Below the pieces are notes generated by a model that saw only the letters and a program-made list of their open reading frames with translations, had not been told where the DNA came from and ran no database searches. From Eubacteriales bacterium (GTDB taxonomy: Bacteria > Bacillota > Clostridia > JAQUNY01), in NCBI GenBank assembly GCA_028717405.1, contig JAQUNY010000009.1:1-24571 (forward strand): 24,571 bases of DNA, written 5' to 3'. Positions 8,458-15,800 of the stretch are shown piece by piece. Position 1 is the first letter of the stretch; the number at the start of each line of letters is the position of its first letter. The position numbers and the translations under genes are program-made.

Positions 8458-8553
8458 ATAACTTGTTCCGTCTTCAGGACTTTTTTTTATGCTTAAAACA
8501 GTCCCGGATAAATGCGGAGCACAGCAGTTATTGTAATACGGGAGGCTTGTGAA

Positions 8554-8703
8554 ATGAGGGTTCAGATAACGATGGCCTGCGGTGAATGCAAGCAGCGCAA
8601 CTATACTACAATGAAAAACAAGAAAAACGATCCTGACAGGATTGAGATGAACAAATACTGTAAGTTTTGCCGGAAGCACACTGTTCATAAAGAGACAAAA
8701 TAG
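8554..8703 (+). CDS. rpmG: 50S ribosomal protein L33 (zinc-binding form)
   Basis: A 49-residue ribosomal protein of the large subunit. Start ATG 8554 is preceded by GGGAGG (8540-8545) and opens MRVQITMACGECKQRNY; an in-frame ATG at 8512 would add 14 residues unlike L33. Two CxxC pairs, C9-x-x-C12 and C36-x-x-C39, mark the zinc-ribbon (C+) paralogue, as opposed to the zinc-free one expressed under zinc limitation. Its place directly before secE and nusG is typical of Bacillota. Length is normal. Confidence 0.96.
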   Translation: MRVQITMACGECKQRNYTTMKNKKNDPDRIEMNKYCKFCRKHTVHKETK

Positions 8704-8741
8704 CAGGATATAACCGGGATGTCATTAAGATGATTTATTGC

Positions 8742-8783
8742 GGGGAACATTCAACAGGGAACATTGAACGGGGAGCATTGATA
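8742..8783 (+). repeat. 14-bp tandem repeat, three copies, carrying the secE ribosome binding site
   Basis: Copies are GGGGAACATTCAAC (8742-8755), AGGGAACATTGAAC (8756-8769) and GGGGAGCATTGATA (8770-8783). The period is exactly 14. The third copy supplies the secE Shine-Dalgarno (GGGGAG, 8770-8775), and its last base is the A of the start codon. Each copy has a purine-rich Shine-Dalgarno-like core. Confidence 0.9.
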
Positions 8784-9010
8784 TGAGCGTAGAACCAAAA
8801 GCTGTAACAAAAGCCTCCGCGATGCGCGGGAAAATAGTAAAATCCTTCAGGGATATCCGAGGAGAACTCAAGAAGGTAATATGGCCGACCAGAAAACAGC
8901 TTATCAATAATACTATTACAGTGCTTGTCGGTTGTCTTCTCATTGGGATTTTCATCTGGGTCGGCGATTTGATATTCAGCAAGATATCGTCCCTGGTTTT
9001 TACCAGATAA
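8783..9010 (+). CDS. secE: Preprotein translocase subunit SecE
   Basis: A 75-residue subunit of the SecYEG channel in the cytoplasmic membrane. The basic amphipathic segment with the SecE hallmark (FRDIRGELKKVIWPTRKQL, about residues 22-40) is followed by one membrane span (about 43-65, TITVLVGCLLIGIFIWVGDLIF). This is the short single-span form usual in Gram-positive bacteria. Start ATG 8783 has GGGGAG 7 nt upstream, inside a three-copy 14-bp repeat. nusG follows closely, so cotranscription with rpmG and nusG is expected. Confidence 0.95.
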   Translation: MSVEPKAVTKASAMRGKIVKSFRDIRGELKKVIWPTRKQLINNTITVLVGCLLIGIFIWVGDLIFSKISSLVFTR

Positions 9011-9055
9011 AGGCGGGAAGGAGTGAAACCCTTAAAAACAGGGGTTCACAAGGAT

Positions 9056-9577
9056 ATGTCGGTAGAAGAAGCAAAATGGTACGTGGTCCATACATACTCC
9101 GGTTATGAAAACAAGGTCAAAGCCAACCTTGAAAAAATAATCGAAAACAGGAATATGCAGGAAAGCATCCTGGACATTGTTATACCTATGGAAGAACAGA
9201 TAGAAATTAAAGAAGGCAAGAAAAAAGTTACCTTGAAGAAAGTCTTTCCCGGCTATGTCCTGATCAAGATGGCGATGACAGACGAGACATGGTACGCGGT
9301 GCGTAACATACGCGGAGTCACAGGATTTGTCGGGCCTGGCTCGAGACCCGTGCCGCTGACAGAGGAAGAGGTCAGGGCGATGGGGGTAGAAGAGTTTGAA
9401 CCAGTCGTTGATTATGAACCGGGGGATAATGTAAGAGTAATATCGGGACCGCTTGAGAACTTTATCGGGATCGTTGACGAGATCAATATGGAAAGAAAAA
9501 AAGTCAAGGTATCTGTATCGATGTTTGGACGCGAGACGCCTGTAGAACTTGAATTTGTTCAGATCCAGAAGATCTGA
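9056..9577 (+). CDS. nusG: Transcription termination/antitermination factor NusG
   Basis: NusG binds RNA polymerase at the clamp and affects pausing and transcription-translation coupling. With ATG 9056 the protein is 173 residues and opens MSVEEAKWYVVHTYSGYENKVKANLEK, the canonical NGN domain start. The C-terminal KOW domain is clear (PGDNVRVISGPLENFIGIVDE). An in-frame GTG at 9023 would add 11 residues not seen in homologues. However, the good AAGGAG (9017-9022) directly abuts that GTG and is 33 nt from the ATG, while the ATG has only AAGGAT immediately before it. The start is therefore uncertain on ribosome-binding grounds, and I chose 9056 on homology. Confidence 0.95.
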   Translation: MSVEEAKWYVVHTYSGYENKVKANLEKIIENRNMQESILDIVIPMEEQIEIKEGKKKVTLKKVFPGYVLIKMAMTDETWYAVRNIRGVTGFVGPGSRPVPLTEEEVRAMGVEEFEPVVDYEPGDNVRVISGPLENFIGIVDEINMERKKVKVSVSMFGRETPVELEFVQIQKI

Positions 9578-9618
9578 CACAGACGGCAGGCTCGGCTGAT
9601 GCGCAGACACAGCCTATA

Positions 9619-9654
9619 AACAGCTGAGACAACAGCTGAGACAACAGCTGAGAT
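9619..9654 (+). repeat. 12-bp tandem repeat, three copies, between nusG and rplK
   Basis: AACAGCTGAGAC at 9619-9630 and 9631-9642, then AACAGCTGAGAT at 9643-9654. Each unit contains the palindrome CAGCTG. Upstream lies an imperfect hairpin, AGGCT (9588-9592) with AGCCT (9611-9615), just after the nusG stop. No T-run follows, so it is not an intrinsic terminator. Confidence 0.9.
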
Positions 9655-9741
9655 AAGAAATAATATGAATGATACATGGCGGGAAGCAAAGCTTATGCCA
9701 TATCAGTATAGAAAAAACATAAAGATTGGGAGGTGGAACAA

Positions 9742-10167
9742 ATGGCAAAAAAAATTACCGGATATGTGAAACTGCAGGTACCTGCAGGAAAGGCAACACC
9801 GGCTCCACCGGTCGGACCAGCTTTAGGGCAGCATGGCATTAATATCCTTGGATTCTGCAAAGAATTCAACGAAAGGACTGCGAAGGATGTCGGAATGATC
9901 ATTCCAGTGGTTCTGACAGTATATGCGGACAGATCCTTCACTTTTGTGACAAAGACTCCGCCAGCAGCCATATTGCTTAAAAAGGCATGTAAGATCGAAA
10001 AAGCGTCGGGTGTGCCCAACAGGGACAAGGTATCCAGGATATCGATGGAAGAGGTCAGGAAAATAGCTGAAATAAAAATGCCTGATCTTAATGCAGCAAC
10101 ACTTGATGCTGCTGTCAGGATGATCGCAGGCACTGCAAGAAGCATGGGGATAGTGGTAGAAGGCTGA
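9742..10167 (+). CDS. rplK: 50S ribosomal protein L11
   Basis: A 141-residue protein of the GTPase-associated centre that binds the L11 region of 23S rRNA together with L10/L12. Start ATG 9742 has GGGAGG (9728-9733) upstream and gives MAKKITGYVKLQVPAGKATPAPPVG, the family signature with its conserved Pro-rich linker. A GTG at 9733 would add three residues and overlaps the Shine-Dalgarno, so it is rejected. The C-terminal RNA-binding domain (MPDLNAATLDAAVRMIAGTARSMGIVVEG) is complete. A hairpin (GATCCTT/AAGGATC) overlaps its stop codon. Confidence 0.97.
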   Translation: MAKKITGYVKLQVPAGKATPAPPVGPALGQHGINILGFCKEFNERTAKDVGMIIPVVLTVYADRSFTFVTKTPPAAILLKKACKIEKASGVPNRDKVSRISMEEVRKIAEIKMPDLNAATLDAAVRMIAGTARSMGIVVEG

Positions 10168-10183
10168 TCCTTCTGCAAGGATC
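10166..10183 (+). other. Stem-loop overlapping the rplK stop codon
   Basis: A perfect inverted repeat, GATCCTT (10166-10172) and AAGGATC (10177-10183), with a 4-nt loop CTGC. No T-run follows, so it should not terminate. It could mark an mRNA processing or stability site between rplK and rplA. Confidence 0.45.
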
Positions 10184-10264
10184 CAGACCGGCCACAGCCT
10201 TCATCGCTTGTGGGAGGGAGCTGCAAGCTTCCGTTAAAATTTACCACAGAGGAGAGTTAATGTA

Positions 10265-10966
10265 ATGTTCAGAGGCAAAAAATATAAAGAAAGTGCAAAA
10301 CTTATCGATCGTAATACTGCATATGAACCGGCGGAAGCCATTGAGCTCGTTCAGAGAACGGCAAAAGCCGGTTTCGATGAGACCGTTGAAATACACATCA
10401 GGCTCGGCGTAGATTCAAGACATGCGGATCAGCAGGTAAGAGGCGCAGTTGTACTTCCACACGGAACAGGGAGGAGCATCAGAGTCCTTGTATTCGCTAA
10501 GGGCGAGAAATTGGTGGAGGCTGAAAAAGCCGGGGCTGATTATGTCGGAGGAGAAGACCTGGCTGCAAAGATCCAAAAAGAAAACTGGATGGATTTTGAA
10601 GTTGTTGTTGCAACTCCCGATATGATGGGAGTCGTCGGCAGACTTGGTAAGATACTTGGACCAAAGGGCCTTATGCCAAACCCCAAAGCGGGAACTGTTA
10701 CGATGGATATAGCAAGAGCCATAGCCGACATCAAAGCCGGTAAGATCGAGTACAGGCTTGACAAGACCAATATCATGCATTGCCTCATTGGCAAGGTGTC
10801 ATTCGGGACAGCTAAACTGACCGATAATTATAATACCCTTATGGAAGCCGTTATCAAAGCCAAGCCTGCGGCTTCAAAAGGGCAGTACCTTAAGAGCGTT
10901 GTAATAGCTTCAACCATGGGGCCTGGTATCAAGGTCAACACATCGAAGCAGGCAGACAGGAAATAG
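10265..10966 (+). CDS. rplA: 50S ribosomal protein L1
   Basis: A 233-residue protein of the L1 stalk, involved in release of deacylated tRNA, and in many bacteria a translational repressor of its own operon. Start ATG 10265 follows AGAGGAG (10248-10254). Signature stretches present: GVDSRHADQQVRGAVVLPHGTG near residue 45 and GRLGKILGPKGLMPNPKAGTV near 126, the conserved RNA-binding surface. The C-terminus is complete. It follows rplK after 97 nt; a possible L1 autoregulatory site in the mRNA could not be recognised with confidence. Confidence 0.97.
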   Translation: MFRGKKYKESAKLIDRNTAYEPAEAIELVQRTAKAGFDETVEIHIRLGVDSRHADQQVRGAVVLPHGTGRSIRVLVFAKGEKLVEAEKAGADYVGGEDLAAKIQKENWMDFEVVVATPDMMGVVGRLGKILGPKGLMPNPKAGTVTMDIARAIADIKAGKIEYRLDKTNIMHCLIGKVSFGTAKLTDNYNTLMEAVIKAKPAASKGQYLKSVVIASTMGPGIKVNTSKQADRK

Positions 10967-10980
10967 GACAGATTACCTGA

Positions 10981-11197
10981 GGATCATTTCCGTCAGGTAT
11001 GTCGTTATAGTAAGTAAAACCGAATATCTTACATACCAGAGACAGCAGGTGCCATGGCTTAAATGTAATGCAGCCTGCCCAGGTGAGATAAGAAGCGGTC
11101 ATGAATAGACTGACGGAATAACAGGATCATTCCGAAAATGCTTATTGATGATTATGCCGGCTCACTGACAGCTGTTGTCTGAGGAGCCGGTTTTTTT
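10981..11197 (+). promoter_or_regulatory. Ribosomal protein L10 leader with transcription attenuator
   Basis: The 281-nt gap before rplJ looks like the L10(L12)4-binding autoregulatory leader. A kink-turn-like core opens GACAGCAGGTG (11041-11051), and its GCAGG (11045-11049) pairs with CCTGC (11074-11078) before CCAGGTG. A hairpin GGTATGT (10996-11002)/ACATACC (11031-11037) precedes it. A long-range stem TTCCGTCAG (10988-10996)/CTGACGGAA (11110-11118) can close the domain. CGGAAT (11114-11119) could instead pair with ATTCCG (11129-11134), so the closing stem has a competitor upstream of the terminator. The family call rests on motif recognition and position. Confidence 0.78.
11157..11197 (+). 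terminator. Intrinsic terminator (attenuator) in the L10 leader
   Basis: CCGGCTC (11157-11163) pairs with GAGCCGG (11184-11190), with an inner GACA/TGTC stem (11167-11170 with 11176-11179), followed at once by seven T residues (11191-11197). It lies 50 nt before the rplJ start, so it should control read-through into rplJ-rplL. Confidence 0.88.
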
Positions 11198-11247
11198 ACC
11201 GGGGACAGCAGGTGGATTTCGGAATAAAACTGAAAGGGGGTGTATCA

Positions 11248-11787
11248 ATGCCGGGAGATGCTGCATTGAAAAGGAAAACTAAGATTGTCAAAGATCTTGC
11301 TGAGAAAATCAGAAAATCCCAGGGGATGATCCTTGCTGATTACAGAGGCCTTACTGTTCAGCAGGATACTGAGATGAGAAGGGCTTTCAGACAGGCAGGT
11401 GTGGAATACAAGGTTGTTAAAAATACTTTGACCGCATTTGCCATGAAGGAGAATGATGTCCAGGATATAGGCGAATATTTAAAAGGACCAACCGCAATAG
11501 CATTTAGTGAGAATGATCCGGTTACATCAGCAAGGGTCATGACAGAATTTGCCGCGAAATACGGAAAACTTGAAATCAAAACGGGATTGCTGGATGGTAA
11601 ACTGATAAATGTTGAAGACATTCAAAATCTTGCAAAACTTCCCTCCAAAGAAGTCCTTATCGCAAAGGCGCTTGGCGGGTTAAAGGCCCCGGTCAACGGA
11701 CTGGTCAATGTTTTAAATGCAAATATCAGAGGGCTGGTCGTTGCTCTCAGCGCAATATCCGAGAAGCAGGGCGTAACAAAGGAATGA
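11248..11787 (+). CDS. rplJ: 50S ribosomal protein L10
   Basis: A 179-residue protein that anchors the L7/L12 dimers to the ribosome stalk base. Start ATG 11248 has AAAGGGGGTG (11233-11242) upstream. An in-frame GTG at 11212 would add 12 residues and lies in leader sequence. Family features are present: KTKIVKDLAEKIRKSQGMILADYRGLTVQQ at the N-terminus, VVKNTLTAFAM near residue 55, and the C-terminal L12-binding helix (LNANIRGLVVALSAISEKQG). Expression is expected to depend on the terminator just upstream. Confidence 0.97.
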   Translation: MPGDAALKRKTKIVKDLAEKIRKSQGMILADYRGLTVQQDTEMRRAFRQAGVEYKVVKNTLTAFAMKENDVQDIGEYLKGPTAIAFSENDPVTSARVMTEFAAKYGKLEIKTGLLDGKLINVEDIQNLAKLPSKEVLIAKALGGLKAPVNGLVNVLNANIRGLVVALSAISEKQGVTKE

Positions 11788-11806
11788 GGCTGTAATAATA
11801 TTATGT

Positions 11807-11845
11807 GACCGGGAATCAGCCTGATTGAAAATCAAATTTCCGGTC
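11807..11845 (+). other. Stem-loop between rplJ and rplL
   Basis: GACCGGGAA (11807-11815) pairs with TTTCCGGTC (11837-11845) through one G-U pair. An inner stem TGATT (11822-11826)/AATCA (11830-11834) closes a 3-nt loop. No T-run follows. It may help raise L7/L12 over L10 by mRNA processing or translation, which is inference. Confidence 0.55.
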
Positions 11846-11903
11846 GGGCAGTAGAAAAAATTTATAAACCGTACTTAATGTACAGGAAATTGGAGGCAAC
11901 AAA

Positions 11904-12296
11904 ATGGCAAGTGAAAAAGTAATCAAGTTGATAGAGGATGTAAAGGCTTTGACAGTAATAGAGCTTTCAGAACTGGTGAAAGCGCTTGAAACGGAATTTG
12001 GAGTATCGGCTGCGGCTCCTGTAGCAGCAGTTGCTGCCGGCGGAGCTCAGGCTTCGGCTGAAGCGGCTGCTCCCGCTGAAGAGCAGACAGAGTTCGAAGT
12101 CATACTGAAGGAAGTCGGATCTGAAAAAATCAAGGTAATAAAGGTCGTACGTGAGATAACAGGGCTTGGACTCAAGGAAGCAAAGGATGTTGTTGACGGC
12201 GCGCCGAAGACAGTTAAGGAAAATGTCAGCAAGGACGAGGCTGCGGCTATGGAAGTTAAATTTAAAGAAGTCGGTGCAACAGTAGAGATCAAATAA
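11904..12296 (+). CDS. rplL: 50S ribosomal protein L7/L12
   Basis: A 130-residue multicopy stalk protein that recruits translational GTPases. Start ATG 11904 follows TTGGAGG (11889-11895). Domains: N-terminal dimerisation region (VIKLIEDVKALTVIELSELVKALE), an Ala-rich hinge at about residues 35-60 (SAAAPVAAVAAGG...AEAAAPAEEQ), and the C-terminal globular domain with the conserved KIKVIKVVREITGLGLKEAKDVVDGAPK factor-binding surface. It is slightly longer than the usual 120-125 residues because of the hinge. A strong terminator lies about 95 nt downstream. Confidence 0.98.
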   Translation: MASEKVIKLIEDVKALTVIELSELVKALETEFGVSAAAPVAAVAAGGAQASAEAAAPAEEQTEFEVILKEVGSEKIKVIKVVREITGLGLKEAKDVVDGAPKTVKENVSKDEAAAMEVKFKEVGATVEIK

Positions 12297-12330
12297 TATC
12301 ATCATGCAGTTACCGGAACAGGCACGACTT

Positions 12331-12366
12331 AAGACAGCATGTCCAATGAAGACAGTATTTCCAATA
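12331..12366 (+). repeat. 18-bp tandem duplication after rplL
   Basis: AAGACAGCATGTCCAATG (12331-12348) is followed directly by AAGACAGTATTTCCAATA (12349-12366), identical at 15 of 18 positions. It sits in the untranslated tail between the rplL stop and its terminator. Confidence 0.75.
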
Positions 12367-12392
12367 GAATATGTTATAAAAAGATGTATGAT

Positions 12393-12438
12393 AAAAGGAG
12401 AACGGATTCCTGACTATTTTCAGGCCGGTTCTCCTTTT
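12393..12438 (+). terminator. Intrinsic terminator after rplL
   Basis: AAAAGGAGAAC (12393-12403) pairs perfectly with GTTCTCCTTTT (12428-12438), with an inner stem CCTGA (12409-12413)/TCAGG (12420-12424). The T-run is part of the 3' arm. The A-rich 5' arm could also serve the other strand, but no opposite gene is present. Confidence 0.9.
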
Positions 12439-12512
12439 ATTAACATTTATTCTGGTGTAATAACCCGCATAGTAAATCTATAAAAATCAAATAATAAAAT
12501 GTACAAAAAAAT

Positions 12513-12541
12513 TTGACACAGCAAAATAATCATGATAATAT
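12513..12541 (+). promoter_or_regulatory. Sigma-A promoter for rpoB-rpoC
   Basis: A perfect -35 TTGACA (12513-12518) and -10 TAATAT (12536-12541) with a 17-bp spacer; an alternative -10 GATAAT (12534-12539) has a 15-bp spacer. It stands just after the rplL terminator in very AT-rich DNA and would give a leader of about 300 nt. Confidence 0.72.
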
Positions 12542-12547
12542 TAAAAA

Positions 12548-12850
12548 CTGCGTTACAATTTTTAAGAACGGATAACTGAAACTTGCTTAAGAGAATAATA
12601 GCTTTTTTAAAAGCAAATTCATATAAAAACATTATAACACGAGGGGAGTTGCCAATCAACTGTTTTGTAGTACAGTAGCGGACGAAAATCAACTGTTCTG
12701 ATATTATTGTGCCTTTGATTGACTGCATGGTTATACGTTTGCCTGATTGAGGCACCGGCACAAAGCGAGGCCTTGCGGCTTTTAACAAACTGAACATCAG
12801 GGATAAAAGCCGGGTATGGCAAACAAAATAAAATTTTATGAGGTGATTAC
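12548..12850 (+). promoter_or_regulatory. Long structured 5' leader of rpoB
   Basis: A gap of about 300 nt with no gene but with several inverted repeats. AGTTG (12647-12651)/CAACT (12657-12661) forms a small hairpin. TTGTGCC (12707-12713) can pair either with AGGCAC (12750-12755, using GTGCCT 12709-12714) or with GGCACAA (12757-12763), two exclusive choices. CGGCTTTTA (12776-12784) pairs perfectly with TAAAAGCCG (12804-12812), with an inner CTGA/TCAG (12790-12793, 12797-12800). The 11-mer AATCAACTGTT occurs twice (12654-12664, 12687-12697). I recognise no known RNA family. The rpoB ribosome binding site GAGGTG (12840-12845) lies about 27 nt after the last hairpin. Confidence 0.55.
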
Positions 12851-15800
12851 ATGGCCCATCCCATTCAGGTCGGTAAAAAAGTCAGAATGAGCTATTCAAG
12901 GATCAATGAGGTTCTGGAAATCCCGAATCTGCTGGAAGTCCAGAAGAATTCATATCAATGGTTTCTTGATGAAGGTCTTAGAGAAGTATTCAAAGATGTT
13001 TCCCCCATAACCGATTATACCGGAACTCTTATCCTTGAGTTTGTTGACTATTCACTTGACGATGAACCCAAATACAGCGTTGAGGACTGTAAAGAAAGAG
13101 ATACTACCTTTTCCGCGCCTTTAAAAGCGAAGGTCAGGCTGATCAGCAAGGAAACAGGCGAAGTCAAGGAACAGGAAATATTTATGGGGGATTTTCCCCT
13201 CATGACAGACAATGCGACGTTTATTATCAACGGAGCAGAGAGGGTTATAGTAAGCCAGCTTGTCAGGTCACCCGGCATTTATTATACCGAGAGTATTGAC
13301 AGGACCGGCAAAAAACTCTACGCAAACACCGTGATACCTAACAGAGGAGCCTGGCTGGAATATGAGACAGATTCAAATGATGTCCTCTTCGTAAGGATAG
13401 ACAGGACCAGGAAGCTTCCGCTGACAGTCCTGCTCAGGGCACTGGGATTTGGATTGGACAGCGAGATAATATCGCTGCTTGGCGATGAGGAAAGGATACT
13501 GGCCACAATTGAAAAAGACGGGGCGAAGACTGCCGAAGAGGGGCTGCTTGATATATACCGCAGACTGAGACCGGGTGAGCCTCCCAATGTAGAAAATGCC
13601 AGAACACTTTTCAACAGTTTATTTTTTGATCCTAAAAGGTATGATCTGGCAAAATTCGGAAGATTCAAGTTTAATAAGAAAATGTCACTTGCTTCAAGGA
13701 TATCGGGCCTTGTATCAGCTGAAAAGGTGTCGAATCCTAAAACAAAGGAAGTTTATATAAAAGCCGGGGAAGTCATCAGCAGTGAGATCGCAACAAGGAT
13801 TCAGGATTCAGGCATCAATGAGGTAACGGTACAAGCCGAAGGGAAAAAACTGAAGGTTATCGGAAATGGTACCGTTGATCTTGCGATTTATCTGGGGATG
13901 GACTCTTCGGAGACCGGCATCAGGGAAAGGGTATGTCTCAGCGCCCTGAAACAGATGCTTGCAAAGAATAAGAATATTTCGAAGGAAGATACTCTGAAGC
14001 TTCTTTCGGATAACTATTCCGAACTTGTGCCGAAGCATATAACTAAAGAAGATATTATTGCATCCATCAACTACATGATACATCTTGCTTATGGGATAGG
14101 GAGCACAGATGATATCGACCATCTGGGAAACCGGAGACTGAGATCTGTCGGCGAGCTTCTTCAGAACCAGTTCCGTATTGGCCTGGCGAGGATGGAGAGA
14201 GTAGTCAGAGAAAGAATGACAGTGCAGGATATCGACATTGTCACACCTCAGGCGTTGATCAACATCAGGCCTGTTGCAGCGGCAATAAAAGAATTTTTTG
14301 GCAGCAGCCAGCTGTCTCAGTTTATGGACCAGACAAATCCTCTCACCGAGCTGACACATAAAAGAAGGCTGAGCGCTCTCGGCCCCGGCGGGCTGAACAG
14401 GGAACGCGCTTCTTTTGAAGTCCGCGATGTCCACCATTCGCATTACGGCCGTATGTGCCCAATTGAAACCCCTGAAGGCCCCAACATAGGATTGATAGGG
14501 TCTTTGAGCACTTTTGCAAGGGTAAATGAGTATGGTTTTATAGAGGCGCCTTACAGAAAGGTCGACAAAGAAAAACAGATTGTCACCGATGAAATATCTT
14601 ATCTTACGGCGGATGTAGAAGATAATTACCTTATTGCACAGGCGAATGAGCCTCTTGACGGGGAAAACAAATTTCTCAATGAAAAAGTCGGGGCAAGGTA
14701 TAAAGAGGAAATCATCGAGGTCGAGAAGGAACGAGTCGATTATATGGATGTTTCTCCGAAACAGCTTGTTTCTGTTGCTACTGCGATGATCCCATTCCTT
14801 GAGAATGACGATGCGAACAGGGCTCTGATGGGATCGAACATGCAGCGTCAGGCGGTTCCCCTGATTAAACCGGAAGCGCCGATAATTGCCACGGGAATGG
14901 AATATAAAGCCGCAAAGGATTCAGGTGTTGTTAAGGTAGCCAGAAATACGGGGACAGCTGAAAAAGTTACCGCAAAAGAGATAGTTATACTGCGTGAAAA
15001 CGGTATGAGGGATACCTATAAGCTACAGAAATATCTCAGATCAAACCAGGGCACATGCATCAATCAGAGGCCGATCATAGAAAAAGGAAGTAAAGTACTT
15101 GAAGGTGATGTAATAGCCGACGGGCCATCAACTGATCAGGGAGAAATAGCTTTAGGAAAGAATATCCTTGTTGGGTTCATGACATGGGAGGGCTACAATT
15201 ATGAAGACGCTATCCTTATCAGTGAAAAACTTGTAAAAGATGATGTTTACACATCGATCCATATAGAAGAGTATGAAGCTGAAGCACGCGACACCAAACT
15301 TGGGCCTGAGGAAATAACGCGCGACATACCCAATGTCAGTGAGGATTCCCTCAAAGACCTGGATGAAAGAGGCATCATACGTATTGGCGCCGAGGTAAGG
15401 TCGGGAGACGTTATTGTCGGAAAGGTCACGCCAAAAGGCGAGACCGAGCTTACAGCCGAAGAGAGACTCCTCAGGGCCATATTCGGGGAAAAAGCCAGGG
15501 AGGTCCGTGACACCTCGCTCAGGGTGCCGCATGGCGAGCAGGGCATCATTGTTGACGTTAAGGTTTTTTCAAGAGAAAATGGCGATGAATTGCCGCCCGG
15601 AGTAAACGAGCTTGTAAGGGCGTATATAGCTCAAAAGAGAAAAGTATCTGTCGGAGACAAGATGGCTGGACGCCACGGCAACAAGGGCGTTATTTCGAGG
15701 ATACTGCCTGAGGAAGATATGCCTTTCATGACAGACGGAACTCCGCTTGAGATTGTACTCAATCCTCTTGGCGTTCCCTCCAGGATGAATATCGGGCAGG

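Noticed and set aside
8470..8490. Terminator after ilvB at the T-run near 8481
   Set aside because: The preceding stem is only GTC/GAC, and the run lies downstream of the rpmG promoter, within its leader.
9619..9654. CRISPR-like array
   Set aside because: Units are 12 bp and directly adjacent, with no spacers; it is a plain tandem repeat. The same applies to 8742-8783.
12762..12786. Attenuator terminator in the rpoB leader (AAAGC...GCTTTT)
   Set aside because: Stem of 5 bp with an 11-nt loop and only four T; the competing 9-bp stem CGGCTTTTA/TAAAAGCCG uses the same T residues.
14282..14383. Rifampicin-resistance substitutions in rpoB
   Set aside because: Asp493, His503 and Ser508 (E. coli 516, 526, 531) and the flanking residues are the wild-type ones.
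13808..14443. Long open frames on the minus strand, such as those inside rpoB, rpoC, rplJ and ilvD
   Set aside because: They mirror strongly conserved + strand genes, have no ribosome binding sites and encode no recognisable protein.
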